Assembly: GCA_031292615.1 (NCBI GenBank)
Contig: JARLGT010000004.1
Location: forward strand, 1-33,464
Reading direction: 5' to 3'
Length of the DNA: 33,464 nucleotides
DNA from: Coriobacteriia bacterium
GTDB lineage: Bacteria > Actinomycetota > Coriobacteriia > Anaerosomatales > JAAXUF01
In this document: one piece after another, positions 1-8,675 of the stretch
Position numbering within the stretch: the stretch's first letter is position 1
Layout of the letters: every line of letters starts with the position of its first letter
Position numbers and translations under genes: made by a program
Notes under the pieces: generated by a model
Database searches by the model: none
What the model saw: only the letters and a program-made list of their open reading frames with translations
What the model was told of the DNA's origin: nothing

Positions 1-621
1 CGTGGGGAACTGGCGGATCGAGTCGTTGAGGTAGACGAAGCCTGCCCGGTCGCCGGTGAGCACGCCGCCGATCAGCGGGATCATCTGACGCAGATAGATG
101 TGGTAGACGCCGCGCCAAGGGGCAAACGGCGGACGCGAGAACTCGAGGATGACGTAGCGCCCTCCGGGCTTGAGCACGCGCAGTACCTCGGCGAAGTTGC
201 GCTCCCGCTCGGGGAAGTTGCGCACGCCGAACGCCACGGTGACGACGTCGAAGCTCGCGTCCTCGAACGGCAGCTCCTGCGCGTCGGCCACCGAGAACGA
301 CACTGGGACCGCGGGCGCGTGCTCGGCCGACTTCTTCTCGGCCACGGCGAGCATCTCGGGCACGAAGTCGGTGGCGACGACCTCGGCAGGCGTGCCGGTG
401 TTGGCCAGCGCGAACGCGACGTCACCCGTGCCCGAGGCGAGGTCGAGCACGCGTGACGCGGGTGTCATCGCCGCAGCACGCACGAGCGCTCTGCGCCACG
501 AGCGGTCGATGCCCATGCTCGCCAACGCGTTGAAGACGTCGTACTTGTCGGCGATCTGGGAGAAGATGCCGCGCACGCGCTCTGCGGTTGGGCGGCCAGG
601 CGCAACGTCAATCTCGGGCAT
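1..621 (-). CDS. menG: Demethylmenaquinone methyltransferase (UbiE/MenG), 3' end cut by window edge
   Basis: SAM-dependent methyltransferase that would carry out the last step of menaquinone synthesis (C-methylation of demethylmenaquinone). The visible 207 codons hold the family features: an FSQIADKYDVFN stretch near residues 20-31, the SAM-binding glycine motif LDLASGTGD at about 59-67, VADAQELPFED after it, and FGVRNF near 131-136, a UbiE/MenG signature. The ATG at 619-621 is preceded by AAGGA at good spacing. The gene begins 8 bases after the stop of the radical SAM gene, so the two are probably co-transcribed. The C-terminus, perhaps 25-30 residues, lies outside the window. With no ubiquinone genes in view, and a likely Gram-positive anaerobe, menaquinone is the more probable product; this last point is inference. 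Confidence 0.93.
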   Translation of the reverse strand, partial: MPEIDVAPGRPTAERVRGIFSQIADKYDVFNALASMGIDRSWRRALVRAAAMTPASRVLDLASGTGDVAFALANTGTPAEVVATDFVPEMLAVAEKKSAEHAPAVPVSFSVADAQELPFEDASFDVVTVAFGVRNFPERERNFAEVLRVLKPGGRYVILEFSRPPFAPWRGVYHIYLRQMIPLIGGVLTGDRAGFVYLNDSIRQFPT

Positions 622-629
622 GCGCGTCC

Positions 630-2453
630 TTAGGCTTTGGGTGTGACCGGCGACGCGTGGTGCTTGGTCGTCGGCGTCAACGTCTGGTCGGATGTGGCCG
701 GCGACATCTCGCCGCGACCGTGAGCGAACAGGTTAGCGACATTCTCGCTGACGAACAAACTCGCGCAGGCCGCCACGTTCTTGAGCGTCGCGGCATGCGG
801 CCAGTTGAGCTGCGACTTCTCGGCAACTGTCGACTCGCTCAGGCGGTCGAACTCCTTCTTCAGGCCTAGAAGCGCGGGCTCTTGCTCGGCAAGCGGGCCG
901 GCCATGATCTTGTCGATACGCGCCATGCTCACGCGCGCCTCGTTGATGCGCTTCTCGGTACGGTCGGCTACTGAGTTGTCGAGCAGGCCGATGTCGGCCT
1001 TGACGCGGTTGATGCCGATGGCGGCGTCGTAGGTGGCCTCCACCATCTCGTCGGGGCTCATCGAGTGGCTCTCGTAGTTCATGATGTGCTTCCACGACGG
1101 AAGAAGCAGACGCTGGCGGTGCTCCTCGAGCGTCTTGGCCCGCAGCGTGTAGCCGTGAGCCTCGGGGTTCTCAAACGCGATCGAACCCGGATCGAGGAAC
1201 GGCGCCATGGGGCTCGTGAAGCACAGCAGGCGCGAGTCGTTGCCCACAACCTCGTAGAGATGCCGGACGTACTCGGTGGTCTCGCGAACCGACTCGGCGG
1301 TCTGCGTGGGGATGCCCGTCATGAAGTACAGATCGAAACGGCTGCACCCGTTGCGTAGCGCGGCAACGATGGTGTCCTCGACCTCTTGCATCTTGTACAT
1401 GTTCTTGCCGAAGGCAGCCCGAACATCGTCGTCGTGCGTCTCAACCGAGATCTCGACCGAGTAGTCGTTGAGATTGTGGTTGAGCAGCTCGTAGAAGTCC
1501 TCGTTCGGCGGGCGGAAGAACTCAAAGCCGATGGGGTTCTTCACGTTGATGCTGTGAAGGCCTTCGACGAACTTGCGCGTGTATTCGGGCCCGGCCTGAA
1601 GGAAGTCGTTGAGCACGAACATCGGGCCCGGGATGTACTTCTGGATGTTCTGGATGTCTCGGACAAGCAGGTCCGGGTCGCGGAAAGCGACCTTGTCGCG
1701 TCCGAACGACTCGCGAAACGCCGTGGCCGAGCCACCACACGTCACGCAGTTGTGCGTACATCCTCGGCAGGTCAGCGACGCGCACACCGGATACTGCAGC
1801 CAGTCCTTGAAGGGGACGACGCCCATCATGTCGCGATAGCGAATGACCGACTTCATGTTGAACGAGTAGTCCAGGGAGATCGAGTTCATGTCGCTGGGAA
1901 CCCAGGTCAGATCGTTGACGACAACAGCGCCGCTCGCGTCTTTCCACGTGACGTTTGGGATGTCGGCGATGCCTCCGCCGCCCTTGAGCGCGGTCATCAG
2001 GCGTGTCATCGGCTCTTCGGTGGAGTCGCCGCGCACGACGTAGTCGACCGCGTCGTAGGTAATGAGCTCCTCGTGGAAGTAGCTCGCCGACAGACCACCA
2101 AAGATGACAGGCGTGTGCGGATGCAGTCGCTTCAGCACCCGCGCCACCTCGACCGAGCCGTGGGCGTGCGGGAGCCAGTGCAGGTCGATGCCGAAGGCGA
2201 CTGGATTGAGTTTGGCGAGATAGGCCTCGACGTCGAAGTCGGGCTTGTTGAGCATCAGCACGGCGAGGTTGACGATGCGCACGCGGATTCCTCGGCGCTC
2301 CATGTACTCGGCCATGGTCGTGAAGCCGAGCGGATACATCTCGAAGATGGGCGTGGATGGCACCATGTCCGAGACGGGCCCGAACATGATGGAACGCTCG
2401 CGAAAGTCGTACACGCTCGGTGCGTGGAGCAGCACCAGATCGATACGCGTCAT
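630..2453 (-). CDS. B12-binding domain / radical SAM protein of unknown substrate
   Basis: A 607-residue protein with an N-terminal Rossmann-like region of the cobalamin-binding type (about residues 1-160, with GIDLHW and VIFGGLSAS segments) followed by a radical SAM core. The 4Fe-4S ligands are visible as CxxxCxxC at Cys232, Cys236 and Cys239 (CTHNCVTC), followed by GGS. The B12 lower-ligand motif DxHxxG is not clearly present. A C-terminal helical segment of about 120 residues follows the barrel. It may belong to the B12-SAM family named after Ta0216, but I could not check this. I chose the ATG at 2451-2453: the frame is open up to 2552, but the extra 33 residues are low-complexity and a TATACT -10-like box at 2558-2563 would put the transcript start inside them. 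The location between a quinol-type cytochrome and menG suggests quinone or lipid modification; this is inference only. Confidence 0.85.
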   Translation of the reverse strand: MTRIDLVLLHAPSVYDFRERSIMFGPVSDMVPSTPIFEMYPLGFTTMAEYMERRGIRVRIVNLAVLMLNKPDFDVEAYLAKLNPVAFGIDLHWLPHAHGSVEVARVLKRLHPHTPVIFGGLSASYFHEELITYDAVDYVVRGDSTEEPMTRLMTALKGGGGIADIPNVTWKDASGAVVVNDLTWVPSDMNSISLDYSFNMKSVIRYRDMMGVVPFKDWLQYPVCASLTCRGCTHNCVTCGGSATAFRESFGRDKVAFRDPDLLVRDIQNIQKYIPGPMFVLNDFLQAGPEYTRKFVEGLHSINVKNPIGFEFFRPPNEDFYELLNHNLNDYSVEISVETHDDDVRAAFGKNMYKMQEVEDTIVAALRNGCSRFDLYFMTGIPTQTAESVRETTEYVRHLYEVVGNDSRLLCFTSPMAPFLDPGSIAFENPEAHGYTLRAKTLEEHRQRLLLPSWKHIMNYESHSMSPDEMVEATYDAAIGINRVKADIGLLDNSVADRTEKRINEARVSMARIDKIMAGPLAEQEPALLGLKKEFDRLSESTVAEKSQLNWPHAATLKNVAACASLFVSENVANLFAHGRGEMSPATSDQTLTPTTKHHASPVTPKA

Positions 2454-2557
2454 AGAACAGCCAGGCCCTTTCGGTCGTCGATGCGACCCCTGAACGGCAC
2501 CACTGCCGTTCCCCCGCGCTGGTTGTCGGACCGGGCAGGTCCAAACGCGCAACGCAG

Positions 2558-2563
2558 AGTATA
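2558..2563 (-). promoter_or_regulatory. Candidate -10 box (TATACT) for the radical SAM gene
   Basis: On the minus strand the AT-rich hexamer TATACT stands out in the 207-base gap between the cytochrome stop and the radical SAM start. No good -35 match lies 16-18 bases upstream. A start near 2551 would give a leader of about 98 bases before the ATG at 2453. The rest of the gap shows no gene or clear terminator. Confidence 0.3.
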
Positions 2564-2660
2564 GAGTATCCGCTCGATCAGTTCGCCTTTGCGTGTGGCT
2601 TGCCCGCCATGTCGCACCTTGCTCGGATCGTCGCTTGCCGCGCGCAGGGCATCCACAGCG

Positions 2661-3854
2661 TTAGAGTGCAGGCGCTCCTTGCGGGAGCGTCCCTCCATTG
2701 GCGTGGCATACCGCGCAGAACGTCGGGTTGTGGCAGCCGCCGCCGGAGCCCTGCAGACAGCTTGCCGCACCGACGAGATTGACGGCGGTTGGGTGCTGCT
2801 GCTTCCAGGTCAGCTTGGGATTGATCGTGTAGTTGAGATGAGTCCCGTGGTGGCAGTTGTTGCAGAAGTCGACGCCGAGGCCGTGGCACTTGGCGCAGAC
2901 CTGCGGGGTCTTGGTGCCAACCGGCCCGTGAGTCTTCACGAAGTCGGCAGGGTGCGGCATTGGGACGCCATGGCAGTCAGTACAGAAGGACTTCGAGTGG
3001 CAGCTTGAGCACAGGTTGACCGAGTCCATTGTGGGAAGGTTCACGCCAGCGTAGCGGTTACTCGGGTCTTCCGGCTTGGCGACGTCCACGGTCGCCGTCG
3101 CGTTCATCCACGGAGCCCGCTTCTCCTCGGCCAGACCCAGGGCGCCGTGGCCCTTGGGGAAGAAGCCGGGGAGTCTGTGGCTCGCAGGGATGAGCTGGAA
3201 CTCGGGCGTATGGCACAAGAAGCACTCGCCGCCGGGGGCGCCCTTCGTGTTCTCTTGGGTGTGGCACCGGAAGCACGCCTTCATCTCCATGAAGTTCGCA
3301 TGCTTGGTGTTCTTCTGGCCGGTCTTGGGATCTACCAGAGTGGGCGTGAAGTCTTCGTTGTGGGCAATCCGGTTATGGCAGATCGTGCACTGGACGTTGT
3401 TCTGAGCGTGGATGTCGTGGTTGATTTTGAGACCCGGATCGGGCGTGATGTTGCGCTTGTCAGGGTTGTGACACTGCGTGCACTGCGTCGACTTCATGGT
3501 CAGAGCGACTTCGCTGTCCTTGTTGAGAGGAAGCTCGTAGTTGTTCGTGACCGTCTGAGCCAGCTCGCCGAGTGCTTCGGCCTTGTGCAGCAGGAAGATC
3601 ACCGGGTTCGCATCGACCGGCATATGGCACGCCATGCAGCTGATCTCTGAGTGGCTCGAGTGCTGGTACGCCTTGATCGTGTCGTCTTGGACCTTGTGAC
3701 AGCTCTCAGCGCAGAACCAGCGGCTCGACGTTATTCCCAGGACCGGGATCATTACGGTGATGATGACGACGACCGCAACGAGCGTCCACACGATCCAGCG
3801 CGGTCGACGCACTGGGTCGAGAAAGCCGCTGATTGAGATCCTGGCCCGGGCCAT
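2661..3854 (-). CDS. Membrane-anchored multihaem c-type cytochrome (NapC/NirT-like N-terminus), about 10-12 haems
   Basis: A 397-residue protein with one N-terminal membrane segment (about residues 20-41), probably an uncleaved anchor that leaves the rest outside the membrane. Ten canonical CxxCH haem sites begin near residues 73, 125, 156, 194, 211, 282, 291, 320, 331 and 380. Two atypical candidates are CAESCH (CxxxCH, residue 48), just after the anchor, and a Cx7CH at residues 366-375. The anchor followed by closely spaced haem sites resembles NapC/NirT/NrfH quinol dehydrogenases, but these usually carry 4-5 haems, so this protein looks like a quinol-oxidising head joined to a longer haem wire. 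The ATG at 3852-3854 has AAGGA 7 bases upstream. It is upstream of, and co-oriented with, the radical SAM and menG genes. Its electron acceptor cannot be read from the sequence. Confidence 0.92.
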   Translation of the reverse strand: MARARISISGFLDPVRRPRWIVWTLVAVVVIITVMIPVLGITSSRWFCAESCHKVQDDTIKAYQHSSHSEISCMACHMPVDANPVIFLLHKAEALGELAQTVTNNYELPLNKDSEVALTMKSTQCTQCHNPDKRNITPDPGLKINHDIHAQNNVQCTICHNRIAHNEDFTPTLVDPKTGQKNTKHANFMEMKACFRCHTQENTKGAPGGECFLCHTPEFQLIPASHRLPGFFPKGHGALGLAEEKRAPWMNATATVDVAKPEDPSNRYAGVNLPTMDSVNLCSSCHSKSFCTDCHGVPMPHPADFVKTHGPVGTKTPQVCAKCHGLGVDFCNNCHHGTHLNYTINPKLTWKQQHPTAVNLVGAASCLQGSGGGCHNPTFCAVCHANGGTLPQGAPAL

Positions 3855-3882
3855 TAACAGTCCTTCAGTCGTGGTTCGCTAC

Positions 3883-3891
3883 AGCATACCA
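3883..3891 (-). promoter_or_regulatory. Candidate extended -10 promoter for the cytochrome gene
   Basis: On the minus strand the string TGGTATGCT has the TGn extension directly before a TATGCT hexamer. Transcription would start near 3876, about 22 bases before the ATG at 3854. No recognisable -35 is present, as is usual for extended -10 promoters. The gap of 77 bases to the stop of the preceding minus-strand gene is otherwise without visible signals. Confidence 0.4.
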
Positions 3892-3931
3892 ATGCACGGC
3901 CAGATGTGCGCGCGTGCCGATTCGACTCCAA

Positions 3932-6073
3932 CTACGGCGTCGTCGCCGTCGAACTCGACTCGAACTGCTTGAGCATCGGCGCCACTGTCGTGTCGCCCGG
4001 GGCCGTCCCCAGCAACACCTTCAGGGTGGCGATGGCATCGGCGGGCCGACCCATGTCCTTGTACTGCTGCGCGAGAGTCTCGCCGGCTTCCACGTAGGCC
4101 TGGTCCATGCTCCACGCGTATTGGAGCTGCTTGAGGGCCTCGGCGTTCTTTCCGGTGCCGATCAACGCGCGGGCGTACTGAACGCGAATCGCCGGACCGT
4201 ACGGCTCGACGGCAATGCCCCGCTGCGACCAATAGATCGCATCTGCAAAGTACTGCGGGTTCAGGGCGCTTCCTCCAATGTTGTACAGGCTCGAGATGAA
4301 TACGTAGTTGTCGTACTCATCGGGAACCATCGCGATCGTGGCCTTGAGCGCCGTTGCCGCGGCATTGAACTTCTCCACGGCCTGTGCGGAGTACTGCGTG
4401 GAGTCCTGGCCTGCCTGCTTGGCCTGGTACGCAGAGTTGATCAGATCGACGAACTCGTTGCGGTACGACATTCCGATCTCGGCGCTGTACATGTCGTTCC
4501 ACGGGTTGAGCTGAGCCGCTTTGATCGCGGCCTGAGTCGCTGCTGAGCCGCTCAGAACGGCGTTTGCCTGCAGGTACTGCCAGTCGGCGGCCATGAAGAC
4601 GAACTGGTAGCCGATACCCACGAGCGCCAAGACGATGCCGGCCGACGCTGCGGCGATGCCCCAGTCGGGAGCCGTGAACTCGACGAACGTGGCTGTCGGG
4701 GCCAGAACGACGCCGATGCACACCCAGAGCAGGAACGTGTTGCCCGTGACGGACAGACCGAACATCAGCTGCGTGAGGTAGGCAGCTGCGGCGACCCAGA
4801 AGCCGCCGATGAGCAGGCGGTTTCTGTCGTCGGACTCGCCGAACACGAGCTTGAACGACCTCACTGCCGCCCAGGCGAAGATCGAGTACATCAGCAGCAC
4901 GCCGACGACGCCGATGCCCGTGGCGAGCTGCAGGGGGTAGTCGTGCACGTTGTCGGCGACCGACAGGTAGCCGGCGTCGCGCGTGTACTCGATCGGCTTG
5001 TACCTGGGGAACACGAGACGGAACGTATCGGCGCCGTAGCCCACGATGAAGCGCCATGGCGAGGCGGTGATCGCTCTGATCGCGGCGGTCCAGATCTCTG
5101 TTCGCGTCAGACCCGAGCCCTCGCCCGTCTTAAAGATCGAGGAAAAACGCGCGCCGAAGTTCATGACTTCATTGGTGTTGGACATGCTCTTGAAGATCTT
5201 GTAGCCGCCATAGGCCGCGGTCACACCCACGGGCACCAGGTCGACCGGCCCAAGCTTGGTGTGGTGACGCCAGGCCACTATGCCCATCAGGATGATGCCG
5301 ACGGCGCCGCCGATCCATGCGCCTCTTGTGAAGGAGACAATCCATACAATTGCGTTGATGCCGAAGCCCGCCCAGTAGATCAGCCGGACCCACATGTTGT
5401 CCTCTTCGGCCAGTGCAAGCGCAAGGGCGATTGGCAGCGAAAACATCAAAAAGCCGCCGAGCAGGTCGGGGTTTCCGTAGGTCGAGAACGGTCGGAACTG
5501 CTCGAACGGCAGCGAGTGCCAGTCGATGGGGTCTCGGCCGATGGACTGCAGCAGCCCATAGCCGGCGACGATGAAGCTGGACCAGAACAGCGTCTCGGCC
5601 AGTGTGCGAACTCGCGACGGCCTGTCGGCGAATTGAAGCACGAGGAAGTAGATCACCGCGTAGTTGATGAACGACAGCAGGCCCTCAAAGCGGCGGTACT
5701 TGCCGAAGAACGCGGTCGCCGGGCTGATCGAGAAGAACATCGAAAGCGCGACCCAGCCGAGAAACACCAAGATGAGCCAGTCGACTGGCGTGCGCCGGAT
5801 CTTGCCGCCGCGCTTCAAGATGTCCCAGCCCCACGCCGAGAGCGCAATAAGACCCAGCACGCGCTGGAAGAAGACCTTGGTGATGTCGAACTGGTCGTAG
5901 CTGATGGGCAGGTGGAATCCCAGGAACGTCCAGTTGCTCATGGCGATTGGGACGATGAAGACCATCGCCAGCAGCGACCACCATGAGATCTTCTGGGCGA
6001 CCGTCATCACGTCTCCGCTGCCAGCCATGGCGGCCCGCACGCTCGCGGTGTTCTTCTTTGCGGCTTTCGCCAT
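3932..6073 (-). CDS. O-antigen ligase/polymerase-type membrane protein (Wzy_C/WaaL) with C-terminal TPR domain
   Basis: A 713-residue polytopic membrane protein with roughly a dozen hydrophobic segments between residues 30 and 495. It carries the hallmarks of the Wzy_C/O-antigen ligase family: GNPDLLGGF near 200-208, SFTRGAWIGG near 247-256 (the conserved arginine), and a periplasmic-type loop with NVHDYPLQLATGIG near 375-388 (the conserved histidine). Residues from about 505 to 700 are soluble and helical with TPR-like repeats (for example AEALKQLQYAWSMDQAYVEAGETLAQQY). Such proteins move a lipid-linked glycan to an acceptor (lipid, protein or another repeat unit); the TPR tail recalls protein O-oligosaccharyltransferases and S-layer glycan ligases. 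ATG at 6071-6073 with GAGGAG upstream. It lies 17 bases after the phosphotransferase gene, the end of the rml-led operon. Confidence 0.87.
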   Translation of the reverse strand: MAKAAKKNTASVRAAMAGSGDVMTVAQKISWWSLLAMVFIVPIAMSNWTFLGFHLPISYDQFDITKVFFQRVLGLIALSAWGWDILKRGGKIRRTPVDWLILVFLGWVALSMFFSISPATAFFGKYRRFEGLLSFINYAVIYFLVLQFADRPSRVRTLAETLFWSSFIVAGYGLLQSIGRDPIDWHSLPFEQFRPFSTYGNPDLLGGFLMFSLPIALALALAEEDNMWVRLIYWAGFGINAIVWIVSFTRGAWIGGAVGIILMGIVAWRHHTKLGPVDLVPVGVTAAYGGYKIFKSMSNTNEVMNFGARFSSIFKTGEGSGLTRTEIWTAAIRAITASPWRFIVGYGADTFRLVFPRYKPIEYTRDAGYLSVADNVHDYPLQLATGIGVVGVLLMYSIFAWAAVRSFKLVFGESDDRNRLLIGGFWVAAAAYLTQLMFGLSVTGNTFLLWVCIGVVLAPTATFVEFTAPDWGIAAASAGIVLALVGIGYQFVFMAADWQYLQANAVLSGSAATQAAIKAAQLNPWNDMYSAEIGMSYRNEFVDLINSAYQAKQAGQDSTQYSAQAVEKFNAAATALKATIAMVPDEYDNYVFISSLYNIGGSALNPQYFADAIYWSQRGIAVEPYGPAIRVQYARALIGTGKNAEALKQLQYAWSMDQAYVEAGETLAQQYKDMGRPADAIATLKVLLGTAPGDTTVAPMLKQFESSSTATTP

Positions 6074-6090
6074 CGAGCTACTCCTCTGGG

Positions 6091-7473
6091 TTAACGCGCG
6101 CCTCGGCCTGTGAGGACCACACGCAGGGTCTCGGCCATGATCTGGAGGTCCATGGCCAAGTTCTGATGATACATGTAGATGAGGTCGTACTTGAGCTTGC
6201 GATCGGGCGTCGTTGCGTAGCCACCGCTGACCTGCGCAAGCCCGGTCACTCCCGGCTTGACGTTGAAGCGCTCCCGGTACCCGGGAATGTCCTTGCAGAA
6301 CTCGTTGACGAACACTGGTCGTTCGGGCCGGGGCCCGATGAAACTCATGTCACCGCGGATGATGTTGAAGAGCTGTGGCAGTTCGTCGATGCGCGTCTTG
6401 CGAAGGACGCGGCCCACGCGCGTGATGCGAGGGTCGTCTTCCTCTGCAAGGACCGCGCCCGAAAGCTTCTCTGCATCTTTGACCATCGTTCGCAGCTTGT
6501 AGACCGGGAACGGCTTGAGGTGCTTGCCACTGCGCTCCTGCGAGTAGATGAACGGGAACCCGTCGGTGGCCACGATTCCGATGACTGCGACCAGCAGGAT
6601 CGGGCTCGCGATCACGAACAGCACGACCGAGCCGAGCAGGTCGAGCCCGCGCTTGGCGGCCGCGTAGTAGCGCGGCACCGTCGAGCGCGTGATCTCCATG
6701 AGCGGCACGTCACCGACGATAGCATCCACTGTGCCGATGAAGATCTCGTAGAGTTCCGGCACAACATCTACACGAACGCGGACCTCATCGGCGAGCACGA
6801 GGCTCTCCACCAGCTCGCGCAGGGCGATGGGGCTTACGACGATGACGCGGTTGGCGCGGGTCTCGGCGGCGATCCTGGCGACGTCGCGGGCGCAGCCCAA
6901 GACGCGGTGCGCGCCCAGGTCGTGCGGCGCGATGGCACAGGCCTCCAGACCCGGCTCGATCAGCCCGGTCATCTTCCAGCCCCACTTGCCGCGCAGCGCG
7001 ACCTCATCGGCGAGTTCGACGCTGGTGTCGTTGGTGCCCACGATCAAAACGCGCTGCTCGGGCCACTTGATGCTCCCGAAACGCAGGAAGCCTAGGCGCC
7101 AACCTGCCAGCAGTGCGAACTCGATCGGCCACGCGAGTACGACGACGCGGCGCGCAAACGCAGCTGTGCGCGGGCCGCCCAAGAATGCGACGGCTGCCAA
7201 CAGCAGCGTGCCGACGGTCGCAGCAGCAAAGACGCCGCGCGCTACGAGCCAAGCCGTATCGGCACGCTCGGGATCGTAGAGACCGTAGGTCCACGCTCCG
7301 CCGAGATAGAAGATTGTGACGATTGGCGAAAGCGCGAGGTAGACGGGGAAGTTCTGGACTTGGTCGGGCGGGATGTGCCCGCCAAATCCGATGATGAACG
7401 CCAGCACGAATCCGATATTGACGATGATGGCATCCAAGAAGATCGACAGCGCGATGAAGCGGTTGCGCGACAT
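6091..7473 (-). CDS. Undecaprenyl-phosphate sugar-1-phosphate transferase (polyprenyl glycosylphosphotransferase)
   Basis: The likely initiating enzyme of the glycan: it transfers a sugar-1-phosphate from a nucleotide sugar to undecaprenyl phosphate in the inner membrane. The 460-residue protein has four N-terminal membrane segments (residues 5-30, 42-62, 75-100, 108-130), a CoA-binding-like Rossmann region (about 138-250) and the bacterial sugar transferase domain from about 272. Catalytic-domain motifs seen are KRGLDLLGS (274-282), KLRTM (326-330), RKTRIDELPQL (358-368), GPRPERP (380-386) and VKPGVTGLAQVSG. This is the large WbaP/WsaP/CpsE architecture. Sugar specificity (glucose or galactose) is not readable. 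Its ATG directly follows the TAG of the upstream GT4 gene (TAGATG), so translational coupling is likely. Confidence 0.95.
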   Translation of the reverse strand: MSRNRFIALSIFLDAIIVNIGFVLAFIIGFGGHIPPDQVQNFPVYLALSPIVTIFYLGGAWTYGLYDPERADTAWLVARGVFAAATVGTLLLAAVAFLGGPRTAAFARRVVVLAWPIEFALLAGWRLGFLRFGSIKWPEQRVLIVGTNDTSVELADEVALRGKWGWKMTGLIEPGLEACAIAPHDLGAHRVLGCARDVARIAAETRANRVIVVSPIALRELVESLVLADEVRVRVDVVPELYEIFIGTVDAIVGDVPLMEITRSTVPRYYAAAKRGLDLLGSVVLFVIASPILLVAVIGIVATDGFPFIYSQERSGKHLKPFPVYKLRTMVKDAEKLSGAVLAEEDDPRITRVGRVLRKTRIDELPQLFNIIRGDMSFIGPRPERPVFVNEFCKDIPGYRERFNVKPGVTGLAQVSGGYATTPDRKLKYDLIYMYHQNLAMDLQIMAETLRVVLTGRGAR

Positions 7474-8658
7474 CTACGACCTCCCCCGCTTGGCGGCGTG
7501 CACGTCGATGGCCTCGGCGTAGACGTCGAGCATCTGCTCGACCATGCGCGGAATGGTGAAGGTCGTCAGCGCGCGCTCTCGAGCCTGCGCGCCGAGGCGC
7601 GCGCGAAGCTCGTCATCGGCCAGAAGTCGGTTGAGCGCCTCGGCGAGCGCTGCGACGTCGCCTACGGGCACCATGATGCCGGTGACGCCGTCGAGGTTGG
7701 CGTAGGGAACGCTCGTGGGCAGGTTGGTGGAGACGGCTGGCGTGCCCGCGGCGTGCGCCTCGATCTGCACGAGGCCGAACGCCTCGCTGTTGGCCACGCT
7801 GGGCAGCGCAAAGACGTCGGCGGCGTGATAGTAGGCGTGAAGCTCGTCGTCTCCGGTCGGCGCGACCCACGTGGTGCGGCTGGCAACACCGTTGGCTGCC
7901 GCAATCTCGCGCAGCTCACTCTCGAGCGGGCCTCGGCCGACGAAGATGACGTCGGCGTCCACGTTGGCCATCGCGCGAACCAGCACGTCGGCGCCCTTGT
8001 AGTAGACCAGCCGGCCCACGAACAGCACGATCTTGCGCCCGGCGTGCTCGGCGCGAATCTTCTCGGCGCGAGCCAGAACGGACGCGGACGGCTCGGCGAT
8101 GTCGTCGACGTGCAGGCCGTAGTCGACGATGCGCACCTTGTTTGCGCGGGTGGACAGGAACGGCGAGCCGTCGCGCAGGTTGGGACTCGAGGTGGTGATG
8201 ACGTCGGCGCGGTCCAGCGCGGCCTCAAGGAACGGCCGGTAAGCGGCGAGCATCCGCTTCTGACGCACGATGTCGCTGTGATAGCTCAGCACCATCGGGA
8301 TGTCCGGGTGGGCTTGCAACCACGAGAGCTCGCCCCACGGATACGGGAAGTGCAGATTGATGATGTCGGGCGGCGATGGTCGGTTGGCCTCGGCGCGCAA
8401 CGCGCCGGGCATTGAGAGCGCGATCGGCGCGCTGGACAGCGCGAACTGCCGAGACAACCGGACGACCTCGACCCCTTCGATGTTGTCCTCAACCCGCTCG
8501 CGGCCCTCGTTGCACACGATCGCGCGCACCGAAGCGCCCGTCTGCGCGACGAGACCCTCGGAGAGATTGCGCACGACGGTCTCAACTCCACCGAGGTGCG
8601 GCGGCCAGTAGTACTTGTTGACCATCGTGACGCGCATCGGGCGATCGGGCAGCGGCAT
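7474..8658 (-). CDS. Glycosyltransferase family 4 (GT-B)
   Basis: A 394-residue retaining GT-B glycosyltransferase of the GT4 type. Visible features are the N-terminal NKYYWPPHLGGVETVV glycine-rich start, FVGRLVYYKGADVLV near residues 212-226 at the start of the donor domain, and the EX7E motif EAFGLVQIE at about 292-300. I chose the ATG at 8656-8658 because GAGGAG lies just upstream and because the frame before it, open to 8793, runs into the phosphohexomutase gene, whose stop is at 8676. A second ATG at 8637 (residue 8) lacks a ribosome site. It sits between the mutase (17 bases) and the phosphotransferase (0 bases) in the rml-led operon. Donor and acceptor are unknown; mannose is common for this group. 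Confidence 0.92.
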   Translation of the reverse strand: MPLPDRPMRVTMVNKYYWPPHLGGVETVVRNLSEGLVAQTGASVRAIVCNEGRERVEDNIEGVEVVRLSRQFALSSAPIALSMPGALRAEANRPSPPDIINLHFPYPWGELSWLQAHPDIPMVLSYHSDIVRQKRMLAAYRPFLEAALDRADVITTSSPNLRDGSPFLSTRANKVRIVDYGLHVDDIAEPSASVLARAEKIRAEHAGRKIVLFVGRLVYYKGADVLVRAMANVDADVIFVGRGPLESELREIAAANGVASRTTWVAPTGDDELHAYYHAADVFALPSVANSEAFGLVQIEAHAAGTPAVSTNLPTSVPYANLDGVTGIMVPVGDVAALAEALNRLLADDELRARLGAQARERALTTFTIPRMVEQMLDVYAEAIDVHAAKRGRS

Positions 8659-8675
8659 GCGGGTGAGCTTCTCCT

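Noticed and set aside
1386-2564. Long open frame on the plus strand (392 codons) opposite the radical SAM gene
   Set aside because: It is the antisense of a gene with clear radical SAM motifs, its translation is His/Val/Arg-rich without family features, and high GC content commonly leaves such frames open.
2671-2690. Inverted repeat CGCTCC / GGAGCG as a terminator for the cytochrome gene
   Set aside because: It lies inside the last codons of the cytochrome gene and is not followed by a T-run.
4943-5986. Long plus-strand open frame opposite the Wzy/WaaL-type gene
   Set aside because: The translation is charged and low in hydrophobic content, has no recognisable domain, and the opposite strand encodes a convincing membrane protein.
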